A stretch of 64,000 nt of DNA. It comes from Paramarasmius palmivorus. Lineage: Eukaryota > Basidiomycota > Agaricomycetes > Agaricales > Marasmiaceae. Shown here in pieces: positions 23,901-37,040 of this stretch. Location: the NCBI GenBank assembly GCA_037176845.1, contig JAYKXP010000177.1, positions 23,724 through 87,723 of the forward strand, given 5' to 3'. The notes under the pieces are model-generated. The model was given only the letters and a program-made list of their open reading frames with translations, made no database searches and had not been told where the DNA came from. How positions within the stretch are numbered: position 1 is the stretch's first letter; each line of letters begins with the position of its first letter. Position numbers and translations under genes: made by a program.

Positions 23901-26900
23901 CTGTTTCCTGTTACGAAATGCAACAAAACTAGCCCTAACAGATGCAGGAACAGCACTAGCACGGGATTCAATTATCTCTTTCCGATGCTCCATGAGGATA
24001 GTTTTCCAGTGATCTCGGGTGTTCAATACAATTGGAGAATAACTTTCGACATTAGAAGTGGGCCTTACAGGCAATGCTTTAGTCCAGTTGCTGTTGCTCA
24101 GGGTGCGCTGGATTTCCAGCTTCTGGATCAATCGTTGCTTGTGACTTTTGCTAAAATCAGCCAGCTGTGCAACTCCTTCAAAGTCATTCTGATATGGAAA
24201 GCAGGACTCTTCAGTTGTTTGAACAGCATCAGGGAAAGAATTCAAGATATCATCATAGTCTTCTTCAACGCAGTCGATTAACGGATCCCAGCTACTATGA
24301 AGTCCATTATCCTTTCTCATTTGTGCATGATAGTCATCACGGGCATCAAGACATTCATATCTTATCATGAAATTATCCATAAGCTTTCTTTGTCGCTGTG
24401 AGAAGGCATAGCTGTTAAAGGAGTCTTCCCAAGTGTTGTAACCTTCTTTAAGACTTTTACCGTTCCTCCATGGTTTGAATAATGTAAGCATCACTTTGCA
24501 ATAGTATTCTCTATCTCCAATATCACGACGGGGCAAATTTGCACCCAAAAAGTTCACAACAAGATTGTCCGAGTCTTTCTGTATTTTAGCAACATGAGTA
24601 TCAGATAGTTCATGGTTTGGATGATAGTAAAAGTGGTTCGAAGGCAATTTACCTGCTTTATTCAACTGGTCAGATGCTTGCTTATCTTTGATACCATTTT
24701 CTTCCCCAGCACCTATTTCATCATCTTGACTGGCTGCCACTTTTACACTGCGTTTCTTTGCTGACTTCAATGTAACTCTGTGTGATATCCGAATCCAGTC
24801 GTACAACACAATATTGCTGCATTCAATAGGCCTATCAGCATAGTCCATAACAGGTGACAGTCCTATGATACGATGACCACGCTTCACTAAAGCTACTCGC
24901 TCTTTAACACTATCCTCAGTTTTACAGGCATCCTCTTCTATAGAGGGCAGATCACTAGCACAGTCACTTTCAACACGAGCCACATATTGCTGCCAATAAA
25001 ACGAGATAAATCGATGATCAGTATAATGATCTGGAAAGTCCAGTAGATATGAGCATATCAATGGAGCTCCAAATTCCATTTTCGTGGTCAGAAGATTGAC
25101 AATCTTAGTAAGGAGTTTCCTAGCTTTCTCTGCACTGCTTTCAGACCCTGTAATAACAGAACCATGCTTCGAATACACAGACAGTATAGCATCAAACACC
25201 ACATGAGTCTTTAGTGATGATTTGGTAATATAGTCCGTAACATAAAGCACCACTGATTTAATTGCAGTACCTGAACCCAGAAACGTAACATCTGTATTGC
25301 TTCGCATTAGATAGGTTAGAGGATATGAGAAGGTGTTAAACCAAGGTTCATCTTTACGCATGGTTATTGCTCCACTTTCATGGTCTATCGAAGTACACGG
25401 ATGAGTTGGTCTTGGAAATCTAGCTCGACACTTACCCCATTTATTATCTCGACAACCTTTATAGACGTGACGCTTCTTCAACGTTCCGTCCTTTTTGTAG
25501 TTTGAGTCACATTCATGCCATTGTGTCTTAAGAATGATATCATTTACATCAAACACATAATGCTTGTACCAGTCAAGATAAGCTTCACAATCACTACACT
25601 CTAGATTAGAACAGTCATATTGGTGACGAGCACATTGTTTTGGGGGACATACAGGTAGTGCCTGAGTAGGGTTGACATAGTTTTCTCCTTTCTTTGCTAT
25701 TTCGACATCTCTGGCTACCTGTTCAAGTGTATTGTCCAAAAACTGCCCAGCAAAAACACTGTCAATATATTTAATTACACTTTCCTCAAAGCCTTCAATT
25801 CTTGCTTTAAGCTTGTCCCGCATTTGCTGTGGACTAAGTGCACCCTTGATCCAGAGAAGCAGGTGGAGATGTAGAGTAAGGCGCCCTTGCTGCTCAACAA
25901 CACCATAATGTGCATCATGTTCACCATATAAACCTTGATGGTCAGTATTGTGTCCAAGAACCTCAGTGATAAATATGTCAACCATGTGGTTAAAAAACCT
26001 AGCAGATGCTACAGGATTACTACATATCAGCCTCAGTCTTGGAGCATGATCCATTACTTTAGATGAAAAGTCAACTTGTTTTCCAGCAAAATAAACACAT
26101 AAGGGGTTTTTACTATCAGATGGTGAAATTGTGATGTACCATGAAGGAGCTCCTTTGTGTGCAATTAGGGACCATACTTCGTGACGCATAAACTTCTTTG
26201 TAGTTGCAGATCCATTGACTTTGCTCGCAACTCTATCAATATCATTAAGGACTTTAAAACACTCAACTTCCTGGTCACCCTGTGGGACTACCTTTTCACC
26301 ACCAGCCATTCGTTCTGCAATATCCTGTAGAACTGAAGTATTGAGAGATACAATTCTGTTAGCAACAGCATCAAACGATTGCTTATCGGCTAGAAGCCAA
26401 CCTGCAGATGTGGCTGCTTTAACTTGTTCGTGACTAAAAGCAACTATAGGGAAATTTTCATCAGTCTGGAAGCGTTTATCATAATACATGAGCAAATATT
26501 TTTTATGAGCTGACTCTGAAACATGACATGTACCTATACCGCCGTATCCATAAGGAAACAGCCATGGAAACATTTTGGGATAAAGTGCTGGATTTTTCCA
26601 AATGGACTCACCTTCTTGCTTATGACCAATAGCAAGTACCTTACCACCCCGATTAAAGTAGCTTGCAGCAATACCCTTTATCTCATCTTTTGTGTAGCCT
26701 GGAAGATCATCTCCCAATATTCCATGTACAGTAAATGAACAGTGCCCACTCTCAGTGCCATCTTCCACTTCGTTGTCATCAAGGGACATTGATTCAACAA
26801 TTTTGTTGTTGTCAGCTTCCCTCCATATAACGGAACATGGTGGAAGCTTTTCATCATACTGTGAAAGGTGGTGTTCTGAAAGTTTCACATCGGAGTAATC

Positions 26901-28757
26901 TCGATGGTTAAGTATAAGCCATGTCAGGGCTTCTTTAACCACACTTCGCCGAACAAGCAGTGGAGTACGTGTAAAGTCATCTGCTGAGGGCTTATTTGGA
27001 CCAGTGAACAAAACAGCAAGAACTTCATCAATATCCTCTCTGGGCGGAGGAAGGATATCATATACCTTGGGAATGGGTGCCTCAAAAGCCATTGCATTAG
27101 CCTTCATTTTCTTGCCTCCAGTTGCAATACGAATAAAACAGGAAGTATGTCTAACCCGAGCAATAAGCAGCTTCTCAACGTATGAGAGGTATTTAAGTTG
27201 AGGTGGCACTTCACCTATCCAGAATCCATTTGCAAGAGCTAGCTTGGGCACGTTTCCATTCACCAAAGCTTTTCGACACGTAGAGCACACAGAGTTGCAA
27301 TCCTTGGCACAGATTGGGTTTGACAGATGCGTGATGGGGTCAGTGGAAGCCATTCTTTGTTTCCGGGTACCTTCACTCTTTTCTAGCAAACGCATATAAC
27401 CTCGGATATGACGTATGGGTGTCATGTCAGTTTTTCGAGTCAGTTGAGCGCACACTGCACAGCCTTCTTCCTCAAAGGAAGCTGGACTTAGCTTCGAGCA
27501 GGCATTGGATATAATGGGATGGATCAAGCCCTGGCTAGCTTGTGCAGGCGGATACGTGACAAGTTCCTCCTCGTCAGGTAAGAGTAACTGTTTAAGTACT
27601 TCTTCTGTATCAGGAGGCTGCTGTTGCTCAATTGTTTTCTTCCGATTACGCCTTAGTATCTGAGTGACTCGCTTTCTCTGTCTTGGCGGTGGTTTTACTT
27701 TGATTACACTGACCATCTGACTACACAAACCACAGCAATGCGTACTGAAGTAGAGTTCCACGGCATCTTTATTCATCGAGGAGTGGTTACGGGCACCGTG
27801 CAACCTGGCTATTGCTCTTCCCTCGTCACGAGTTAAGAACGGCATAAGAGGTAAAACGGAGCCCGATACAACGATACAGTCAGGCTCGTTGGCCAGAAGC
27901 TGCGCAGTGTCCTCAATAGGCAAGTGGGTTAAAAACGTGTGCGTAGATCCTGGAACAGACGGCTTATCATTCACTTGGGGGACGACAATACCTTCAAGAA
28001 GGTTCCACGGAATAACCGCTTTCCTTCCGCCCCCAAAGAGCTCACACGTCTTGATGGAATACACTTTTCCAGCGCCGCTACACGAGTTTTCTAAGCACGA
28101 GGAATGTGCTTCCTTGGTCGAAGGCGGTTTGCGAAACTGGTTGATGTTCAAAAGGAGATGCTCGCGACTGCAGCATCTACTGACCCCCTTAAGTCCAAGG
28201 AGGCAGGCGGTAGTAGCATACCTAAACAGTGGCACTAAGATACTGTTCGGCTTATCCAGAGGTAGACATAAAGTAGTCACCGCATGTTGAAAGCACGCTC
28301 TACTCATTAGATTGCGGATAAGCATCAGCCCGCACAGCCGAACTCTGAAAACCATAGCGTTATGAGCGGCAGTGGCTAAAAGAAAAAGAAAGGCCATGTG
28401 TGTGATCGTATCTGTAAGGCGACGGAGAGAACACGACTTGCGCGCATCGAGCTTCGATTGCCCACATCCAGAGACCGGAAGGAGGACATGAGCGACATGT
28501 CGGCACGTTTCGGCGTTCAAATGAGTTGTGATAGCTTGCATAATGATGGGGTGTCCACTACGAAGAGACGGGTGAAGGGGGACATGCAAGGAAACAAATG
28601 ACAAGGATAGAAGATCCATATATTGATTAATAGAATGCGAAGCTCGTTGAGAATAATGCATACGGCTGGTGCCGTTACGGATATCTAATACTCGAAAATC
28701 GATCCGCCGTACATTCCCCAGGGAACGCGGCCGGTTGATGCTATGCTCGAGCTGCAT
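20973..28757 (-). mobile_element. Helitron Rep-helicase (2594 codons) with C-terminal USP-like peptidase domain
   Basis: One intronless frame runs from ATG 28757 to stop 20973. Around residues 470-560 are Cys clusters (CAVCAQL, CAKDCNSVCSTC). LYPKMFPWLFPYGYGGIG near 730 is typical of Helitron helicase-like regions. The HUH nickase motif LTLHLHLLLW is near 963, and the two-tyrosine motif YVTDYITK near 1165. These domains nick and join DNA for rolling-circle transposition. A PIF1-type SF1 helicase follows: Walker A GGMGGTGKST near 1684, Walker B IFFDEISMV near 1757, and YTALSRSA near 2114. After about residue 2310 comes a domain with SWSNNSCAYDALLDVLW (Cys near 2328) and GVIYYKDSHFVARVID (His near 2537), resembling ubiquitin-specific proteases. 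No frameshift or stop is present, so it could be active. The first 200 or so residues look unlike the family and may be adjacent host DNA read through. Confidence 0.92.
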
Positions 28758-28792
28758 ATCATGGGTGCCATCCTTGCAGTCGGACGTGCCTA

Positions 28793-29226
28793 TTAGGTGT
28801 GCGGCGCAGGTTTGACTGTGGTGACAGGAGCAGAACAGAAATCATCAGACACTGCTGTAAACACAGGGTAATCCCATACGCACTTCTTCTGATTCAGAGC
28901 GCCTTCTGTTGGGCAACCTTCGGCGCAACAGGTCATCTCGAAGAGCACCATATCACCACAGCTGGCCACGAGCCGGCTGGTGGGATCAACACAAGTAAGC
29001 CGGCATATAAGGTCGTCCAAGTGTGCAGAGGGACGATAGTTTCGAGCAAGTAGATGCTGAACGTTTGTTTCTTTAAGCAGTTTGAAGCGTAGCTTTCCAC
29101 TTGGATTCAACGATGCTGTAGCACGCAAATCAGCAGACCGAACTCGTCGACTGAAAAAAATGCATTACCTGCAACTACCAGAGCGAGCCAGCAAACGCCG
29201 GCAGAAATTAGAGTCGAAAGACGCAT
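28793..29226 (-). CDS. Small secreted eight-cysteine protein
   Basis: ATG 29226 opens a signal-peptide-like start, MRLSTLISAGVCWLALVVA, at the end of exon 1. An intron at 29116-29168 joins it to SLNPSGKLRFKLLKE and a mature part of about 108 residues ending TTVKPAPHT at 28793. It has eight cysteines outside the signal in the order C-C-C-CC-C-C-C (ICRLTCVD, ASCGDM, TCCAEGCPT, KKCVW, DFCSAP). This differs from hydrophobins (C-CC-C-C-CC-C). Size, signal and paired cysteines suit an extracellular disulphide-bonded protein, perhaps effector-like. It ends only 35 bp from the Helitron start codon on the same strand. Confidence 0.7.
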
Positions 29227-29290
29227 GTCGAAGACGGTAGTCAAAGAGAAGGAAGGATTGCGTTTTCACCCGCCCATGAAATCGAACATG

Positions 29291-32200
29291 TCACGTGAGT
29301 GCGTGGACACCAGTATGGGCGTCTTTTTCGGACACCAGCATCTAATATCTCCAGTGCTTATTATTGACCAAAGATATATGCTATGTTCTACTTACAAGTA
29401 CATACTCTCTGTCCAAAAACGGTTTGAGAACCCACGACATGGAGGTACAATCCGCCTGTGTGAGAACAAACGAGAATGTGTGTGGAGACACGGCAAGATT
29501 AATCTGTATCGAAGATCCCAGACCAACGGCCCGAATCATCTCGAGCGAATCCTTCTCACTTTTCAGTTCTTCCCAGAAGCGTTCCTTCCCCTCTCTCCAA
29601 GAACTATCAATACGAGCTTGTTTGCTGATGATGTCCGTGAGTATGACCCCTTGCTGTATTAAATATGCAGTCCATAAGGCGGATATGGAGATACGAATCG
29701 GAGAGGCAGCGGATACAGCAACGATGGCTTCATCCAGTGTCCTGATAACCTCCTGAAGACGCAAAATTGCGGTCCCGTGTAAGTGACAATTCACGTTTGT
29801 ACCTGATGTGACATCTGCTGGGCACCGAAACACTTTTCCTAAAACCAACAGAATTAGCAGAGAAAAAATCTGCAGCAAACCGTCTACTGAAAGCACATTC
29901 GGTACATGTGGGTACTCGTGAGCCTGCCACGGGCACGGGGCCAGGAAGGCACGGGTGTTGTTTACAATGATTTCATGCCAATGAAAAGCGATATCGGTCA
30001 AGGCACCGGCAGCCGTGTCAGTTTCGAGTCGTAAAAGCGCCTTCGGAGGGTGCAATTGTAGATAGAGATCCGCCCACAGTGTCTGCTCCATCGTCGCAAA
30101 ACAAAGGAAGTGGCTCGCGTGGCATACGGAGGCGTTCAACGTCACGATATCATATGGTGTACCTGCTTGCAAAAACCTAAACAGGCCATATACTCAGAAA
30201 TGCACAAGGGAAAGGGCTGGATGGTCAAACTTACACGCGATCTCCAGGAAGCAGTAGGATGGCGGAGACTGCGTGTATCTTCGCAAGAAGCTCCGATGGT
30301 GGGACTCGAAGGTTTGCAGTTTTCGCAAGAAAAGTCGGGTCCTCCGCTGGTAATCCAACAAACACTATGACAGAGCCTTCACATACGGTGAGCTCCGTGT
30401 TTAGGGCATCTGGTGACAACATCCCTTTACGAACAGCGTTGGCGGTAGCTACAAAGTACCATCCATTCGAAGGTGACGCAGAAGCAGCGAACCCTGCTAC
30501 CGAGTGATTGATATACCGGCGCGAGAAGATGTTGGTACTGATCGAAACCGTCCCCGTCGAGGACGCTGCAGAGGGTACCAAGGGAAAGCTCATTATTCGT
30601 GGCGGTCCGGGTGAAGATAGGAGTACCAGGAAATCGGAGAACGTAGCTGTACAGACTGCATCGGCGTCTGCGGTAATAGGATACGGCCTTGTGTCCACTA
30701 CAAACATCATTTACTCGCTATGCAGGAGGATGATGGTTGACACATACTGCGGGCTAGCCTAGGCTTCAACGTGGCACCGATTTCAGACAATAGTTTAGTG
30801 TTGAGAGTCCGTCCAGAAGCGGACTTCTGGCGGCTAAAAGCGACCAACACATGGCCACGAAGAAGGTCGGGCAACATCGATGCAGCATCCAAACGATCAT
30901 ACTCGTCCGCAGTGAAAGCAACAACACCTCGTATACTCAATCCTCTGTCTGATCTGGCAAACTGCTGCTCCTCGTCGGATCCTGCTAGACCCAGAGTTAG
31001 TTTGTAAAACAATAAACTGTTCCCATGAGTGGTCTGATATAGATTGGATCGTTCCAGTAGTCCGACGAGATACGAAAGACCATGGCTTGTCTTACAAACC
31101 GCCGTTAGGACGGCGCAACGCAAGTTAATAACCTCACTTACCGAACATGTTGGCCAAAACACCTCTCTACGCCCATCCAATCCAACGACTACATAAGCTT
31201 GCCCTCGAGTTGGCTGATATGAATAATGAGCAGTGAAAAGAGGTACAGCATAACGTGCAATCCAAACCTTTCTGATGACCTCGGTAAAGACAGTTTTTGG
31301 GAAGTTGCTCGCTGGCTCGGGATATTCGTCGACCCGCCCTACGCAATTTGATCCGCCAACATTAGATTCTTTGATCATAGTGGTGTCCTTTCTCCTCGAA
31401 ATTCCTACCCGCGACATCATCCAGTGCGATGGTCGGCCGCCACGAATGTTATCCTCCTGAACTGTTTCGGAAGCTAACAATACGTCTACTCCTTTGGAAA
31501 TTGCGGACGGGGAATACGAATCTGCTGATGGGATAAGATTGGTTTCCCGATTTACGCTGTTTTCTTTATCCGAACGCGTGCTAACAGTCGTCGAGGGAGC
31601 GCACCTCAGCAAAGGGGTTTTCCGGATTCAGTTCCACTTACTTGTTCACAATCGCACGCTCATACGAGAGCCCGGGTGGTAGGTCGACAATAGCACCAAC
31701 GCCTGATTCAGTAAAAGTCAGGCCAACGAACGATATACAACAATGGAAACGGAACCTTTAGACTAACCTGTTTCAAAAAAACCTTGTTCCTTAACAGCCA
31801 ATGGCAACAACGATTCAGCCTCAGAGATAAAATCCTGCAAGGCACGAACGGGCGTAGTGAACCCTCTTGCGACGGCGAACAGTTTCCGCCATAGGCTCGA
31901 TTCCAACCTCAATAAAATTGGAGGCCGTGACGTTCCATAATGAAACCATGCCTACGGAATTTCAGTAAGAAAATCAATTAAATATCTCCTAACCATGTCC
32001 TTACCCTGAGGATGTACAACTTAGTTATATTCGTGGACATCGGCGCGAAGTCGACTAAAAGCAAGACGGGTGTTATAGCCAAGGCCAACAGCAATGGTTG
32101 CCGTATCCTGGACGGGGGAGGCAGCTTCCAAACAGAACAGTCGAGAGGCAAACAACTATATGGCATGCCAGGCCAAAATACCACGAAAGGACGATTTGCA

Positions 32201-33122
32201 CGGAAAGCGAGGGATTCATTTACGCGTACCGACCATTAGTACTATTTGAATTGAATGACCAGATGGAACCATACCTGGAGACACCTTCGTACAGTTCGTC
32301 GAAAGTAGAAGGCAGTTCACTATACCCCTGGGGAAGAAGTCAGAAAGGCCAAAAAGCACCGATCGCGACTCACTTGCAAGGCATAGTTGACGCAGAATGC
32401 TGCTGCATGTACGTTTTGCATGATCTTGGATAAACTTCTGCCGTCGGAATACGAGGACAGCCCTTGGAGAAGCGCGTAACCGACGTACGCAAGGCCCTGC
32501 TCCCTAGGAGCTGACACCTTGGATGCCTGCAACAACGCAGGCTTCACAGAGTTTGATTTGAGAATATCTCGGACATTCGCTATCACGTTCGGCCAACCTC
32601 GACCGTCTGCAATAGCAGGAAGTCCTCGCTGAAAGCCACCAATGATGTCAAATAGAGACGCGGCGAGTAAATTTGCAGAACTCGTACTAGTTTCTGAGTT
32701 TCACCTACAACCGCGGTTCTTGGGACCACACGATTCAGGCAAGTGGAAACACCTTCCATCACTTTTTCAGGCACGAGTCGGTCTTGGAGATGTATACTAC
32801 AAGCCACGTCCAGTAGTCGCAGCGCAAACAGATGCGAAACGACAGGCGCAGCTGACTTCCGTGTAGGGACCAGAGCACACCGATTAAACGCCACGTCGTT
32901 ATAGGCGTCCTCCCGACACCCTTTATCAATGTCCCCGAGTAAGTTCTGCGCCATTCTCTGAGCAAAATACTTCTGAGGGTCATAAACGTCAAGGTAATTG
33001 GCGTTGCTTACCCATAGATCTTCGGGCAACAGCGATGACCTATCGGCAGAGTATCCAACAAAGGGACTGAACCAAGGCATGTCAATAAACAGCGGAACGG
33101 CAGATGGGTCGAATCCTTCCAT
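29291..33122 (-). CDS. Large multi-exon orphan protein
   Basis: Starts at ATG 33122 with MEGFDPSAVPLFIDMPWFSP and runs leftward through about nine exons to EKDAHTGVHALT, stop 29291. Exons I can join include VIANVRDILKSNSVKPALLQ, GYSELPSTFDELYEGVSR, RLESSLWRKLFAVARGFTTP, VGAIVDLPPGLSYERAIVNK, EVIRKVWIARYAVPLFTAHY and ADEYDRLDAASMLPDLLRGH. A long last exon (about 29405-30190) contains one strongly hydrophobic helix, LLQIFSLLILLVLGKVF, so the protein may be membrane-bound. The exon around 31980-32260 is ambiguous, since two frames look plausible. I recognise no domain. Total length would be about 1050-1100 residues. Most exons are open and well spliced, so I take it as a real gene. Confidence 0.55.
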
Positions 33123-33668
33123 TTCTGTCCCACCTTATACTGCAAATTAGCAAACACGGTGTAAGGAGAGCGACCCTACTCACCGGAGTTGTAAGGAAAA
33201 CAGAAGTCGGGTAAGAAGGATAGATTGTGGGGATACAAGACGGAAATGAGGCGATCCAAAATTACGATATGGATAGTTACATAAGTACACGTGGACACGG
33301 GACGACTTCTCAACCGGGATCTCCTTACTATGCCGGTCTACTTACAAGCACGTAGTGTAACCCCAACTGAAGTATGCTTATAGGCTGGCGCCAGTGGGTA
33401 ATCACCCGCTCAACCCGTTAAAGCAGGGAATGGGCGACAGAGACTGTGAACGAACAAATGATATCGGCTAATGACCCGGTGTAATTACTCTGCACGTTTT
33501 CACATAGATGTTTCCTGAGAAAACACGCGAAAACGAAGACAGCATTACGCTGGGATACAGCAACTGACAGACGACTCGGACTTTGACGAGTAGGACACCA
33601 AAGTATGCTCGTAGAAGGCAATTAAATGTAATACAGATGCTCCGTACACAAACATACATGGAACCAAA
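33123..33668. other. Intergenic, nothing recognised
   Basis: Only short unconvincing frames are present. It likely holds the promoter of the leftward orphan gene and the 3' end of the next one. Confidence 0.3.
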
Positions 33669-34540
33669 CTAAGACTGAACAGCACGATGGAGTGTATCAA
33701 GTAGATCTTTCATAAAGACGGGCATAGATGTAAACGGATGGGAGGAAGGCGAAGCAAATAATCCGATTCGAGAAAGAACGGTATCTGCATTGTCGTTGTT
33801 TGGAGAAGGCAAGTAATGGAATATTCGTTCGGAAGCGTTGTATTGTCTTTCAGCAGACCCCAGAACCGGTAAAGCTTGTAGCTGAAACCGTAAAGAGAAG
33901 CGAAAACCTAAACCAACATTATTCATTGCTCATTGAATACAGAAGCAACGTACCATGAGCCACAACCCTCGCGTCATGAAAGAAGGACGTGTAGATTATA
34001 CACTCAGCGGTGTAATCCACTGAATTAGGCAAATCGCCTTCGTACGCCTCAATGCGTTGTACGTGGAGCCCCGTAGAAGCACACAGCAGCGTCATATGCA
34101 GCTGGGTCACGACATCGAGCTCATTTTGCCAGTCTGCGACAATTTCAGCACATATGACATCCACCAAGAAACAACTCTACCTCCTTCCGTGTACATCGAT
34201 GGAAACGCATGATATTTGGGGTGCCTGAGACGAAACGCGTTTTCCAGAAAGACACTGAATGACTGGTAAGAAACCGAGAGGAAAAACAGATACATGGGGA
34301 TGCCCAAAACCTAGAAGGGTGGATCTGTGGTTGGTAAAAGGATGCGGCGTTCACTTGTGACAACAGATTCCTCAGTTTCACTATTAAATCGTCTTTGTCT
34401 ACAGAACTCTGTATATCAGCCGAGTACCCAGTATCAGGCAGGTAACGCACCTGCAAGCCTTTGTTCTAATTCTGTCCTCCGACGCTGCTCTGAACTGGGG
34501 GCAATCAGTAGGAATGCCTCACCACCGGAATAGCAATAAC
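33669..34540 (-). CDS. Hypothetical protein, multi-exon, start uncertain
   Basis: Leftward exons splice as EAFLLIAPSSEQRRRTELEQ, SSVDKDDLIVKLRNLLSQVN, a middle exon (FRLRHPKYHAFPSMYTEGG), WQNELDVVTQLHMTLLCAST, and a last exon from FRFSLRFQLQALPVLGSAER to the stop at 33669. The first two exons are charged and heptad-like, with a basic stretch (EQRRRTELEQRL) before a leucine-rich helix, which could form a coiled coil or a bZIP-like dimer. No domain is certain. The N-terminus may reach about 34.9 kb, but I could not fix the upstream splice. Confidence 0.4.
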
Positions 34541-35255
34541 CTCTGAGACAAATACCGCGACATCAGATCTTCTTCCTGAACAATCATTAGCAGGAAATAG
34601 AGACGACATATAAAGCATACAATAAGCAAAGCCGCCGAAGTCGGAAAATGGGACTGCATACGACAGGGAGTGTAAGGGGCAAGGAAGAAAGAAAATACTT
34701 CGAAGACAGTCCTCCTGCCCGAAGAACAAGAGCAAAACACGTGACGTTCTCAGAATACACAGCCACTTTGTTGGACCCGAAGTTGACAATAACGCAAAGC
34801 AACAATACCAACGACAAGAAATCTGCCCCTCTCGCACGAACCAACATCGCACGCTGAAAATCTTTTTCCGGAGCCACACACCTCTGTGAAGCTGTAGGCA
34901 AGGAACGGTCTAGAATGAGGCGCCTTTTGACGAGTGGCGGCGAGCATAATGCGGATCTATCAGAGTAGGAGCTTCTAGTCGCAGAAACTATCTGGAAAGG
35001 TCCATGACAGACGGTGCAAACCGAAAATCATGGAACCATAAATGTCTTCGAGTCAAATCGCCCTTGCATCCTTTCATTCATCTCCCTGCCAGGCTATCAC
35101 CCGGAAGAGCACAATGGATCAAAGCACAAGAGACCCCGAACTGTCTTCTAGGGATTTCCTACGTTTGTAAGTGCGTAACTGCATCTACACTGAATCGATG
35201 TTGACAAGCAATACCCAACAGTCCCCACACCATCCTCACGCCCATTTTCGACAAT

Positions 35256-37040
35256 ATGCCTATAGCCCAATTACTGAAGATGCGCGGGGTGTCAACGACG
35301 GCTATGCGAGAACTCCAGGCATACGACAAGATAACCTTCAGCGAAAAACAGCTATACAAGCAATTCTTTACCTCCGACAAGATCGATTGCTTCCGTGCTG
35401 TACAATACAAAACGCGAGCACTGACAACGGGCGACGCCGTAAACTTTCACCTGGCTCGGTTACCACTCCAACACACGCTGTTGAAGATGCTCGTACCTAC
35501 CGATGGCCTCCTAGAAATGGGCACGTTCCTTTTATCTGCCGAATTCCGCTTTGTACGAGCCAGCTACTACATAGGAAACACGTTCACAGCGGACACATCA
35601 TCGTCTTTCGCCGAATCGTTTAAAAACGATTGTACCAGTCGAGTGGTCCCGTTAGAAGAAGGCAACGAGGACCGCCCGACGGGCGGAATTTACACCTTTC
35701 AAAACTCGAACGGAGTCTCGGTGGAACTAACACGAACACTAAACGAACCGATCGACGCGATATTGGCACTACGGTCAAGTAAGTTGTAGCACTCCTACAA
35801 GAAACGAACACTGAGACTTTCCGAAATGCACAGCCCTTGACATGAACTTTGCAACACACAATGAAATTATATCCCTCTATCCACGAAGCAGTTTCGTAGA
35901 GAAAGACGCGTTCTATGTGAACGAGCCGGAGGCATTTTCAGTAACAACAGCCGAACAATACACTGCTCAAGGGTGGACTTTCACTGCTATGATATCCGCA
36001 GTGACTGCTCTAGATCCAGACCACGAACTGTCATTCAAAACCCGCTACGTAGGAGACCGTCACTGTTGGATTGTCAGGTTCGAAGAACCCATTCAGTCCG
36101 ACACCCCAGCTCGCTCATCCAAAACAACGATCTTCAACGATTTACTATTCGTCACCTCCTGGCACACGTACTGTCCCACCCCCTATTCCACACAATTGAT
36201 CCGAAACCAAGCGTCTTGTGCCTTCCCGCCCCACACCCTTGTGATAACATGGGAAGCAGAGAAAGCATTATGGGCATACGAATGCATCAACTTGGTCGAC
36301 GACATCTATAACGCTCGTTTTAATTTGCCCGAAGACACCAGTTGCTCTGACCATCTGAATGGCCTCGGTCAAGCAGAAAACGATGATAGGCAAGTTAACC
36401 GTTGATATCAATGCTACCAATCCCTGATCGGTGTAATGGGTCTCAGTATCTACTTGCAGGGCGACGTCCCTGCTGAGGCTTCAGCTTGGAGACCGACGCA
36501 CGAAGCTGAATTGGAACTGTATGCGCATCCTGTCAACGATAAAGCAACAGTCTAACATCGGTTTCAGGTTGAGGAAACAAGAAGAAGCACTCCATAGTAC
36601 CACCCGCTTCTTAACCGAGTTGTACCCTGTACTGGAATCCAACTTTCTCGAAAGTAGCGCTTTCGCACAGATGCGCCAGGACTTCCAGGCAGCTGTTGAA
36701 CTTTACTCTGTTTTCGGCCCAACTATTTGTGGTCCGAATGGTCACACTGTGTCGACTTTGATCAAATGCATTGAAGACATGAATCACACCCGGTTCTGTT
36801 CAGAAGCAAAAGTGAGTCTTCCTCACAACGTCAGTGCGGGCTGCACTTAATGTATCATAGTTCACGCTACAGTTTGACCTTGAATGGGAAGAGGACCGGT
36901 TATGGACCCGCTGTTATTTCCATGTACCGTCGCACGCGGTCGAATCGGTGAAAGAAGACGTCAAGTATTGGTCTGAAGAGGAGTTCCGCAACGCTTGCTT
37001 GAAAGTAACTATTATTCAGTCCAACGACGAAAGCAGCTGA
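35256..37040 (+). CDS. Orphan protein, about five exons
   Basis: ATG 35256 begins MPIAQLLKMRGVSTTAMREL. Exon 1 runs to about 35779 (donor GTAAGTTG), exon 2 reads LDMNFATHNEIISLYPRSSF through FNLPEDTSCSDHLNGLG, and later exons give GDVPAEASAWRPTHEAELEL, LRKQEEALHSTTRFLTELYP and FTLQFDLEWEEDRLWTRCYF, ending IQSNDESS at 37040. The product is about 500 residues, mixed alpha/beta and soluble, without a signal or membrane helix. I do not recognise a family. Clean splicing and long open exons support a real gene; it points away from the neighbouring minus-strand genes on both sides. Confidence 0.55.

Noticed and set aside
20973..28757. Large Starship-type element (tyrosine recombinase captain)
   Set aside because: The only complete mobile gene is a Helitron replicase; no DUF3435 or other tyrosine recombinase sequence was seen.
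28793..29226. Hydrophobin
   Set aside because: Eight cysteines are present, but only one CC pair occurs and in the wrong position for the C-CC-C-C-CC-C pattern.
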